The notes beneath the pieces were generated by a model, which ran no database searches, had not been told where the DNA came from, and saw nothing but the letters and a program-made list of their open reading frames with translations. Shown here piece after piece: positions 50,340 through 58,283 of a DNA stretch of 61,274 bases (positions are counted from its first letter, which is position 1; every line of letters begins with the position of its first letter). The translations under genes were made by a program, and so were the position numbers. Source of the stretch: Pseudomonadota bacterium (lineage in GTDB: Bacteria > Pseudomonadota > Gammaproteobacteria > Burkholderiales > Burkholderiaceae_B); the NCBI GenBank assembly GCA_023389155.1, contig JAEWEV010000009.1:1-61274 (forward strand). The letters run 5' to 3'.

Positions 50340-51893
50340 TCAGTCTTTAGTAATATCCACCACGTTGTAGACGTCATGCAGCATAGGATTGTACGCGTAC
50401 CCTTTTACGTTGTCGCGCAGGCCCATCTCGTTGCTATGCTGGAACAGGTAAACATAGGCATAATCCTTGAGAACCAGCTTCTGGGCTTCCTGGTAAAGAC
50501 TGGTACGTTTGTCCTGATCGGTTTCCTCCGCAGCCTGGCGTACCAGTTTGTCGACTTCCTGATTGGAATAGAACGAGCGATTGCCTGGCAGGCCCTGTTT
50601 GGACGAATCAAACCAGTAATTCATAAACATGAACGGATCGGCAAAATCGGGAGACCAGTTCCCGATGGAAATATCGAAGTCCCCTTTGCCCAAACGATCA
50701 CGCATGGTGGCATTGGCCAGTTTTTCAAGCCGAACCTTGACGCCAATAGCCTGCAGGCTGGCCTGAACGGACAGCACGATGGGTTCCCAATACGGTTCTT
50801 TGGTGGAATACAGCAGCGTCAGTGGCTTGTCGGGGACCGCATCGCCAATGCTGGCTTTGGCTGCTGCAACATCGGTCTTGAATGCGGGAGCCTCAGCGTC
50901 ATGCGCCCACATGCCATCGGGGATGGGGCCATTCAGCGGTTTGGCTTCGCCGTTCATGATGCCGTTGATCATACCGTTGTAATCCACAGCCTCTGAAATA
51001 CCCTTTCGTAACGCCACATTCGTGAGCGGCCCGGTCTTATTGTTGAGATAGAGATACGTCACCAGCAGCGAGGGGACTTTCTGGAACACCACCCCTTTGG
51101 CATTCTGCATGGCCTTGACCTGATCTGACTGCATGCTGCCTACGATATCCAGATCACCATTCTGCAATTGCAGGCGGCGGGCCGATGCTTCCGGCACGAT
51201 CTTGAAGGCGACTTTCTCGAGTGTGGGCTTTTTCGGGCCGCCATAATGCGGGTTGCGCTCCAGAATGAGGCTCTGGCCCTTGTTCCATTTGGCCAGCTGA
51301 AATGGCCCCGATCCGGCCGTGTGGCCGGCCAGGAATTTATCAGCTCCGCCCGCTTCCTTCTCAACGGCCGGGTTGACAATACCCGCACCATTGTTGGCCA
51401 GCGTGTTCAGGAACGGCGCAAAAGGCTTATCCAGTTTGAATTCGACGACCATGGGTTCTTTGACCGTGACCTGCAGGCCTTCCGGAAACGGTTCGGAGGG
51501 CCCCTGCTTCATTTTCATCAGACGATCAAAGCTGTATTTGACCGCTTCGGCATTAACAGGCGTGCCGTCGCTGAATTTCTGCCCCTCATTCAGGGTAAAT
51601 GTCCAGGTGAGCTTATCGGGAGACGTAGTCCAGCTTTTTGCCAAATCGCCTTCGACTTCAGTAGAGCCGCCATCTTTATACTTGATGAGCCGCTGATAGC
51701 TGGGATACGTAATAGACCAGTCGTTATTGTCCATCGTGACCGCAATATCCAGCATTTGCGGATCGGCATTTTTGGAAATGACCAGCATGTTCTTGGGCGT
51801 GGCGGCGCTGACAGAAAAACTGAAGGACATGCCCAGGACGGCGGCACAGGCCAGCGACAACGTATTTTTTATAAATTGACGGCGAACTGACAT
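50340..51893 (-). CDS. ddpA: Periplasmic dipeptide-binding protein (DdpA-like, SBP family 5)
   Basis: Receptor of about 517 aa starting at ATG 51893 (MSVRRQFIKNTLSLA) with GGAG 9 nt upstream. Signal peptide to about residue 31 (AAVLGMSFSFSVSAA). SBP_bac_5 features: DGTPVNAEAVKYSFDRLMKM near 95 and the C-terminal EMGLRDNVKGYAYNPMLHDV. It is separated from ddpB by a longer gap, letting receptor mRNA accumulate. D-Ala-D-Ala binding is inferred from ddpX next door, not from the sequence itself. Confidence 0.9.
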   Translation of the reverse strand: MSVRRQFIKNTLSLACAAVLGMSFSFSVSAATPKNMLVISKNADPQMLDIAVTMDNNDWSITYPSYQRLIKYKDGGSTEVEGDLAKSWTTSPDKLTWTFTLNEGQKFSDGTPVNAEAVKYSFDRLMKMKQGPSEPFPEGLQVTVKEPMVVEFKLDKPFAPFLNTLANNGAGIVNPAVEKEAGGADKFLAGHTAGSGPFQLAKWNKGQSLILERNPHYGGPKKPTLEKVAFKIVPEASARRLQLQNGDLDIVGSMQSDQVKAMQNAKGVVFQKVPSLLVTYLYLNNKTGPLTNVALRKGISEAVDYNGMINGIMNGEAKPLNGPIPDGMWAHDAEAPAFKTDVAAAKASIGDAVPDKPLTLLYSTKEPYWEPIVLSVQASLQAIGVKVRLEKLANATMRDRLGKGDFDISIGNWSPDFADPFMFMNYWFDSSKQGLPGNRSFYSNQEVDKLVRQAAEETDQDKRTSLYQEAQKLVLKDYAYVYLFQHSNEMGLRDNVKGYAYNPMLHDVYNVVDITKD

Positions 51894-52113
51894 ATTAAGA
51901 CTCCGAAAGACTGTCCTGACGCACAGCGGCAGCACCGCAGGATGCTGCCGGACCATGCCCTGAGTAAAACATCACGGGCATGCGTTTCCGACATTGACTA
52001 AAAAAAGGAAATCGCAATAGCGATATTCCTGCGGACAAAAACAAATCTTAGCAAATGTCATTCGAATAGGAAATAGTCATATATCCCTATTACGCAACGC
52101 CAGCTTGCCGCTT

Positions 52114-52677
52114 CTATACGGTCACCAGGGGGCTTTCAATCATCGGGTAATCTTTTGAACCCGGCAGTTCGTAATGCCACCATTCAGACTTGATACCCCT
52201 GAAGCCGGCGTGCAGCATAATGCCCAGCAGCAAGAGACGATGTCGCTGCACGCGGGCAGGCAGATCGGGATAATCATGGTGAGAGGCATCTTCCATGGCG
52301 TCAAATCCGGTACCCATATCCAGTTCATTGCCCATGTCATCCAGCAGCGTCACATCCACCGCCGTGCCGCGGGAATGATTGGATCCCTGCGAAGGATCAG
52401 CCACATACTGTGGGTCTGACAGCGCTGCCCAGAAAATAGCCTGTGCGGCCGCAGGCCGATAGCAATCGAACACCTTGAGCGTATACCCTGCGGAGCGTGC
52501 CAGTTGAGAAGCGCGCATAAGCAATGGCGCGGCGTCCCGGTGCAGGGCGCATTGGGCTGTCTGATACACCACCTTGCCAGCAATGTTATTACAGGTGGCA
52601 TAGACCAGATCGATCACGACACCGTACTCGGCTTCGGTAATAATGGCCAGATCCTGGTCGGTTGCACGGGTATCCAT
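52114..52677 (-). CDS. ddpX: D-alanyl-D-alanine dipeptidase (DdpX/VanX family)
   Basis: Zinc dipeptidase of 187 aa that splits D-Ala-D-Ala to D-alanine. Zinc motif SNHSRGTAVDVTLLD (SxHxxGxAxD) near 105, catalytic Glu and last zinc His in SEWWHYE near 165; FDCYRPAAAQ lies near 70 with the conserved Arg. Start at ATG 52677. No signal peptide is seen, so it acts in the cytoplasm on imported dipeptide. 43 nt after trpS; the following genes form the matching importer. Confidence 0.93.
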   Translation of the reverse strand: MDTRATDQDLAIITEAEYGVVIDLVYATCNNIAGKVVYQTAQCALHRDAAPLLMRASQLARSAGYTLKVFDCYRPAAAQAIFWAALSDPQYVADPSQGSNHSRGTAVDVTLLDDMGNELDMGTGFDAMEDASHHDYPDLPARVQRHRLLLLGIMLHAGFRGIKSEWWHYELPGSKDYPMIESPLVTV

Positions 52678-52720
52678 GGTTTTCCTGCCTGAAGAGTGAA
52701 TAATATTGCGATTTAGTCCC

Positions 52721-54136
52721 TTAACTGTCCTGGGCCGCCTGGTCTTGTGCAAGCGTGTCAATCGCCTGCAACAGCTTCAAAATCAGGGCTTCGCGCTCCA
52801 TTTCCGACTGCGTAGCCGGGCTGGATGCCAGTTCCTGCTCATCCTGCACCACACTGATACTGTAGTCGGGATTGCGTCGAATCAGGGAGCGGATGTCCAT
52901 GGATGACAGCTGCAATGAAAACTGCCCTGCCTCCTTGGGATCGGCGTAACCAGGCGACAGCAGCAGCGTTGCACCGTCAGCCGCGACAAAACGACTGCGA
53001 AAGGCGCCATCGTCATCGCGGAAACTGATGAATCGCGGACCCTTGCTGCTTTTCTTTTTGGTCGGCGCCGCGCTGACTGCGCGCGTGGCTCTGCGCAGTC
53101 CGATCGCTGCCCGCACTTCCTGCATCAGTGGTGTCGCCAGCTTACGAGCCTTCTCTGCTCCCGCATGCAGGATATCTTCGATCCGGTCGGGATTCTCGAT
53201 CAGGGTGATGTACTGTTCACGCATCGGGGCCAGAATGTCTTCAAGATGCGCAGCAAGTCTGGCCTTCGCATCCCCCCAGCCCATGCCATCAGCCAGCTCC
53301 TGACGAAAGACCTCCGACTCCTGGGGCGTGGCGAACGCCTTGAAGATCAGGAAGAGATGAGACGAATCGGCGTCCTTGGGCTCGCCCGGCGCACGCGAAT
53401 CGGTCACGATCCGGGAAATGGCATTAGGCAATGCTTTTGCGCCACCCTCAAAAAGTGGAATTGTGTTGTTGTAGCTCTTGGACATTTTGCGGCCATCCAG
53501 TCCTGGCAGCGTGGCTACTTCTTCGTCAATCTGTACTTCGGGCAGCACAAAGTATTCACGTCCGGCACCATACTGGTTATTGAAGCGCTGCGCGATATCC
53601 CGAGCCATTTCCAGATGCTGGATCTGGTCCCGGCCCACCGGCACCCTATTGGCATTGAACATCAGGATGTCGGCAGCCATGAGTACCGGGTACGAAAACA
53701 GTCCCATATTGACGCCGTCATCGGGCTCGTCGTTTTTGGCCACGTTGATATCGACGGAGGCCTTGTAGGCATGCGCGCGATTCATCAGGCCCTTGGGTGT
53801 TACGCAGGTCAGAATCCAGCTCAGTTCGGGAATTTCAGGAATATCCGATTGACGGTAAAACGTGACTTTTTCAGGATCCAGGCCTGCCGCCAGCCAGGTG
53901 GCGGCTATTTCCAGACGTGAGCGCGCCACCCGTTCGGGATCGTCGCACTTGATCAGCGCATGGTAGTCGGCAAGAAAAAAGAAAGCGTCGACTCCCGGTT
54001 CCCGGCTGGCAGCGATCGCAGGGCGAATGGCGCCCGCATAATTGCCAAGATGAGGGGTCCCGGAGGTGGTGATGCCTGTCAGGACGCGCACGTTCTCGCT
54101 GTTCCCGTTAGCGGTCGAAGTTGGTTCAGCACTCAT
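52721..54136 (-). CDS. trpS: Tryptophan-tRNA ligase TrpS, with C-terminal extension
   Basis: Class I aminoacyl-tRNA synthetase of 471 aa. HIGH-type motif HLGN at residues 29-32 and KMSKS near 217. The catalytic and anticodon parts end about residue 345, matching the usual 330-340 aa enzyme. A Lys/Ser-rich linker (PTKKKSSKG) and a roughly 110-residue extension follow, with the pattern FISFRDDDGAFRSRFVAADG, unassigned by me; it is also seen in related beta-proteobacteria as far as I recall. 24 nt after zapE. Confidence 0.95.
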   Translation of the reverse strand: MSAEPTSTANGNSENVRVLTGITTSGTPHLGNYAGAIRPAIAASREPGVDAFFFLADYHALIKCDDPERVARSRLEIAATWLAAGLDPEKVTFYRQSDIPEIPELSWILTCVTPKGLMNRAHAYKASVDINVAKNDEPDDGVNMGLFSYPVLMAADILMFNANRVPVGRDQIQHLEMARDIAQRFNNQYGAGREYFVLPEVQIDEEVATLPGLDGRKMSKSYNNTIPLFEGGAKALPNAISRIVTDSRAPGEPKDADSSHLFLIFKAFATPQESEVFRQELADGMGWGDAKARLAAHLEDILAPMREQYITLIENPDRIEDILHAGAEKARKLATPLMQEVRAAIGLRRATRAVSAAPTKKKSSKGPRFISFRDDDGAFRSRFVAADGATLLLSPGYADPKEAGQFSLQLSSMDIRSLIRRNPDYSISVVQDEQELASSPATQSEMEREALILKLLQAIDTLAQDQAAQDS

Positions 54137-54160
54137 AATCTTTTTCCAGCTGCAATAGGT

Positions 54161-55252
54161 TTATAGTTTCACCGAGGTCCGTCTTTCGGACTCAAGATAT
54201 TCTTTGGACTGCATTTCGGTAATGCGTGACACAGTCCGGTGAAATTCGTTGGCCAGCACGCCCTCTGTATAGAGTTCCTCGGGAGGACATTCTGCTGACA
54301 TGATAAGTTTGACATGATGATCATACAGGACATCGATAAGCCAGGTAAAACGCCGGGCTTCAGACGAGTTACGGGGCATCATGCGTGGCACTCCAGACAG
54401 CATGATGGTCTGAAAACGATTGGCCAGTTCCAGGTAGTCATTTTGCGAGCGCGGGCCGCCACACAGCTCTTTGAAACTGAACCACACCACCGATCCGGCA
54501 ACGGCAATGGCGCGGATCACCCTGTTCTCGATATGCAGATTGGTATCCAGCGGTGCCGTATCAGCGAGCCGATCAAATGCTTTACGCATTTGCTGTTCGG
54601 TCTCTTCATTAAGAGGCGTCAGGTACATACGCACCTGTTCCAGCGTGCGATGACGATAGTCCACACCGGTATCCACATTGAGCACATCCATGCGTTTTTC
54701 AATCAGGGCGACAGCCGGCAGGATCCGGTCCCGATGCAATCCGTCGGGGTACAGTGTGGACGGTTCATAGTTGGACGTCATCACAAAACTGGTGCCGTTT
54801 TCAAACAGGTTGAGCAGCAGCTTGTACAGAATCATGGCATCTGCAATATCAGAAACATGAAACTCGTCAAAGCAAATCAGCCTGTATCTGTCGCTGATCC
54901 TGCGCGCCACTTCATCCAGCGGATCACTCATCCCCTTTAGTTCCTGCAGCTCGCGGTGCACGCTGCGCATAAACTCATGAAAATGGATCCGTGTCTTTTT
55001 CTCGATGTCAACCGTCATATAAAACGAGTCCATCAGAAAACTCTTGCCGCGACCAACTCCGCCCCACATATAAACACCATGTGGCGGTTCGGGCTTGCGA
55101 AAGAAACGTCGAAAAGGCTTGCCCAGTTCCTGCTGATAAACCTGCAACTCGTCAGAAAAGACCTGCAGGCGTGCAATTGCCCGCTGCTGGGCTTCATCAG
55201 CCTGATAGCCGCGTTCAGCTAGCGTCTTTTCGTAATATTGCAGTACGTTCAT
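54161..55252 (-). CDS. zapE: Cell division protein ZapE (AFG1-like ATPase)
   Basis: AFG1-family P-loop ATPase of 363 aa, acting at the Z-ring in E. coli. Walker A GGVGRGKS at residues 64-71, Walker B ICFDEFHVSD near 125, sensor region VMTSNYEPSTLYPDGLHRDR near 157. Downstream of the odhAB-lpd group with a terminator between, as in other Burkholderiales. Confidence 0.95.
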   Translation of the reverse strand: MNVLQYYEKTLAERGYQADEAQQRAIARLQVFSDELQVYQQELGKPFRRFFRKPEPPHGVYMWGGVGRGKSFLMDSFYMTVDIEKKTRIHFHEFMRSVHRELQELKGMSDPLDEVARRISDRYRLICFDEFHVSDIADAMILYKLLLNLFENGTSFVMTSNYEPSTLYPDGLHRDRILPAVALIEKRMDVLNVDTGVDYRHRTLEQVRMYLTPLNEETEQQMRKAFDRLADTAPLDTNLHIENRVIRAIAVAGSVVWFSFKELCGGPRSQNDYLELANRFQTIMLSGVPRMMPRNSSEARRFTWLIDVLYDHHVKLIMSAECPPEELYTEGVLANEFHRTVSRITEMQSKEYLESERRTSVKL

Positions 55253-55360
55253 GAAGCAAATCGAGTGAAATCAATGCGGGAAAAAGCAACGACTACTGCA
55301 GCGTATTGCGCGGCGTCGGTGCGGTGCAGAATAAAGCGGGATAAGGCAGGAACTGTTGCG

Positions 55361-55390
55361 CAAAAGGCAGGGGTGCCAACGGCACCCCTG
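55361..55390 (-). terminator. Rho-independent terminator after lpd
   Basis: On the minus strand CAGGGGTGCC and GGCACCCCTG pair perfectly around GTT and are followed by CCTTTTG. It lies about 80 nt beyond the lpd stop. Confidence 0.75.
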
Positions 55391-55471
55391 ATTACCCGAT
55401 CAGACAGAAGGGGCAGACAACAGGCACCGGTAGCTGCCGGTACCCTTGCCGTCGTCAACATATTAGGTCGA

Positions 55472-56902
55472 TCAGAAGTTCAGAGCACGTTTGTCAACCG
55501 CCAGCGCCGCTTCCTTCAATGCTTCCGACAGCGTCGGATGCGCATGGCAGATGCGGGCAATGTCTTCTGACGCGCCCTTGAATTCCATGATCGTAACTGC
55601 TTCGGCAATCAGCTCGGAGGCGGTGGGTCCGATGATATGCACACCCAGGACTTCGTCTGTTTTGGCATCGGCAATGACCTTGGCAAAACCGGTGGTGTCA
55701 CCCAGCGCGCGAGCGCGACCATTGGCCAGGAACGGGAAGCTGCCTGTACGGATCTCACGTTTCTCGGCTTTCAGTTGCTGTTCCGTTTTACCGACCCATG
55801 CTATTTCCGGAGAGGTATAGATGACCCATGGAATGGTATCAAAGTTGACATGGCCGTGCTGGCCGGCAATCCGTTCTGCAACAGCAACGCCCTCTTCTTC
55901 GGCTTTATGGGCCAGCATCGGACCGCGCACCACATCACCCACTGCCCACACATTAGGCAAATTGGTTTTGCATTCTTCATCTACCGCAACAAAACCGCGG
56001 TCGTCCAGCTTCAGACCCACGCTATCTGCATTCAGATTACCGGTAAATGGCACCCGTCCGATAGATACGATCAGTTTGTCTACAGCCAAAGACTGTTCTG
56101 CCCCTTTTGCATCGGTGTAGGAAACGGTCACTGTTTTGGCAGTTGTTTTGATGTCACCGATCTTGACACCGGTTTCAATTTTCAGACCCTGCTTGGCAAA
56201 TGCCTTCTGGGCTTCCTTGGCTACCTGCACATCGGCGGCACCCAGGAATTCGGGCATGGCTTCCAGAATGGTCACTTCTGCACCCAGACGGCGCCAGACG
56301 CTACCCATTTCCAGGCCAATTACACCGGCGCCGATCACACCCAGTTTCTTGGGAACGGCGGGGATACGCAAGGCGCCATCATTGGACAGTACCTGTTTTT
56401 CATCGAAAGGCAAATTGGGCAAGGCACGTGCAACAGAACCGGTAGCAACAATCACGTGCGTAGCAGTCAGGCTTTCAGTCTTTTTGCCGGTCACGCTGAT
56501 TTTCCAGATACCGTCTTCTGCTTTGCCATCAAAGGCACCAACGCCGGCAAAGAACGTCACTTTGTTCTTTTTGAACAAATACAGGATACCGTCGTTGTTC
56601 TGTTTGACAACAGTGTCCTTGCGGCCGATTAGCGTGTCCAGTTTGAGTTTGACACTGCCAACCTCAATGCCGTGTTCGGCAAAATGATGGTTGGCCTGTT
56701 CGTAATGTTCGGAAGATTGCAGCAGCGCTTTGGAGGGAATGCAGCCAACATTGGTGCACGTGCCGCCGGGCTTTGGATTGCCGGCGTCATCAGCCCACGC
56801 ATCAATACATGCAACTTTTTTGCCAAGCTGAGCAGCACGGATAGCAGCAATGTATCCGCCGGGGCCGGCACCAATTACGACAACGTCAAATTGTGAAGAC
56901 AT
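55472..56902 (-). CDS. lpdA: Dihydrolipoyl dehydrogenase (E3)
   Basis: FAD disulfide oxidoreductase of 476 aa that reoxidises lipoyl groups of the 2-oxoglutarate dehydrogenase complex. FAD site GAGPGG at 11-16, redox Cys49 and Cys54 in GTCTNVGCIPSKALL, NAD site GVIGAGVIGLEMGSVW near 190, and the C-terminal His-Glu pair HAHPTLSEALKEA near 455. The lpd start lies 94 nt after the odhB stop with a terminator between, so it may have its own promoter or rely on read-through. Confidence 0.97.
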   Translation of the reverse strand: MSSQFDVVVIGAGPGGYIAAIRAAQLGKKVACIDAWADDAGNPKPGGTCTNVGCIPSKALLQSSEHYEQANHHFAEHGIEVGSVKLKLDTLIGRKDTVVKQNNDGILYLFKKNKVTFFAGVGAFDGKAEDGIWKISVTGKKTESLTATHVIVATGSVARALPNLPFDEKQVLSNDGALRIPAVPKKLGVIGAGVIGLEMGSVWRRLGAEVTILEAMPEFLGAADVQVAKEAQKAFAKQGLKIETGVKIGDIKTTAKTVTVSYTDAKGAEQSLAVDKLIVSIGRVPFTGNLNADSVGLKLDDRGFVAVDEECKTNLPNVWAVGDVVRGPMLAHKAEEEGVAVAERIAGQHGHVNFDTIPWVIYTSPEIAWVGKTEQQLKAEKREIRTGSFPFLANGRARALGDTTGFAKVIADAKTDEVLGVHIIGPTASELIAEAVTIMEFKGASEDIARICHAHPTLSEALKEAALAVDKRALNF

Positions 56903-56952
56903 AATATTCTCTTGATTTCTATCTTAAGCAGATGCAGGCAGTGCATCCTATG

Positions 56953-56981
56953 AAAAAACGTGCGCCCCGCTAGGGGGCGCA
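56953..56981 (-). terminator. Rho-independent terminator between odhB and lpd
   Basis: On the minus strand TGCGCCCC and GGGGCGCA pair perfectly around CTAGC and are followed by CG and six T (56958-56953). It starts 16 nt after the odhB stop and ends about 50 nt before the lpd start. Confidence 0.82.
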
Positions 56982-56996
56982 ATTGGGCGCAACGAC

Positions 56997-58250
56997 TTAC
57001 AGTTCCAGCAGCAGACGTTGTGGATCTTCAAGCGCCTCTTTCATTGCTACCAGACCCAGGACGGCTTCGCGGCCATCAATGATACGGTGGTCATAAGACA
57101 TGGCAAGGAAGTTGATCGGACGGATCACGACCTGGCCATTTTCCACGACGGGGCGATCCTTGGTGGCGTGTACGCCCAGAATCGCGGATTGTGGAGGATT
57201 GATGATGGGTGTAGAAAGCATGGAGCCGAACACGCCACCATTGGAGATGGAGAAGGTACCGCCAGTCAGGTCCTCAAGACTGATTTTGCCTTCGCGTGCT
57301 TTCACACCATAATCGGCAATGGTTTTCTCGATTTCTGCAAAAGACAGCTGATCGGCATTGCGAACAATAGGCACCACCAGGCCACGCGGGCTGCTAACTG
57401 CGATACCGATATCGAAATAACCGTGATAGATAATGTCCTTACCGTCAACCGATGCATTGAGCAGTGGATATTTTTTCAGTGCTGCAACCGCTGCCTTGAC
57501 GAAGAAGGACATGAAGCCGAGTTTGACACCATGCTCTTTCTCGAACCGATCTTTGTAAGCGTTGCGCAGGTCGATGACCGCTTTCATATTGACTTCGTTG
57601 AACGTAGTCAGAATCGCGTTTTCCTGCTGCGACTGGATCAGACGCTCGGCAATACGGGCACGCAGACGTGTCATGGGTACGCGCTGCTCGGGACGGCCAT
57701 CCAGAGATACGCCGGTTGCCGAGCCTGCGGGTGCAGCTGCCTGGGCAGCAGCAGGTTTGGCCGAGGCACTGGCTGCGTCAGCCTTGGTCACGCGACCATC
57801 GCGGCCGGAACCTTCCACATCGCTTGCCGCAATGCCTTTTTCTGACAGAATTTTGCTGGCAGCAGGAGAGGCAACGCCTGCGCTGCCTTTGCTGGCTTCC
57901 GCGGCTTTGGCAGGGGCAGGTTCAGCCTTGGCAGGCGCCGCGTCTTTTTCCGCTGGCGCGGGGGTCGCTTCGGGAGCGGCCGCTTCGGACGCGGCGGCAC
58001 CAGCCTTGGCTTCCGTATCAATCTTCGCCAACAACTGGCCTGAGGTGACGGTGCTGCCATCGCCTTCGGCGATTTCAGTCAACACACCCGTGGCAGGCGC
58101 TGGTACTTCCAGAACAACCTTGTCTGTTTCAACTTCGATCAGAGTCTCATCCTGAGTAACCGCTTCGCCGACTTTCTTTTTCCATTCAAGCAGAGACGCC
58201 TCTGAGATTGATTCGGAGAGCTGAGGAACTACAACGTCAATAATAGCCAT
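56997..58250 (-). CDS. odhB: 2-oxoglutarate dehydrogenase E2 (dihydrolipoyl succinyltransferase)
   Basis: Lipoyl enzyme of 417 aa. Single lipoyl domain with Lys44 (ETDKVVLEVP), an Ala/Pro/Glu linker to about 120, an E1/E3-binding domain (ASPAASKILSEKGIAASDVE, then GSGRDGRVTKAD), another Ala-rich linker and the catalytic domain ending with DHRIIDGREAV, His and Asp in the active site. Start at ATG 58250 (MAIIDVVVPQ); a TTG two codons upstream is unneeded. The gap to odhA is 33 nt. Confidence 0.97.
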   Translation of the reverse strand: MAIIDVVVPQLSESISEASLLEWKKKVGEAVTQDETLIEVETDKVVLEVPAPATGVLTEIAEGDGSTVTSGQLLAKIDTEAKAGAAASEAAAPEATPAPAEKDAAPAKAEPAPAKAAEASKGSAGVASPAASKILSEKGIAASDVEGSGRDGRVTKADAASASAKPAAAQAAAPAGSATGVSLDGRPEQRVPMTRLRARIAERLIQSQQENAILTTFNEVNMKAVIDLRNAYKDRFEKEHGVKLGFMSFFVKAAVAALKKYPLLNASVDGKDIIYHGYFDIGIAVSSPRGLVVPIVRNADQLSFAEIEKTIADYGVKAREGKISLEDLTGGTFSISNGGVFGSMLSTPIINPPQSAILGVHATKDRPVVENGQVVIRPINFLAMSYDHRIIDGREAVLGLVAMKEALEDPQRLLLEL

Positions 58251-58283
58251 TTTCAATAATCCGTAAAATTGTAATTAGACCGC

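Noticed and set aside
55637..57845. Two long plus-strand frames opposite lpd and odhB (331 and 275 aa)
   Set aside because: Both are shadows of well-supported central-metabolism genes and show no domain pattern.
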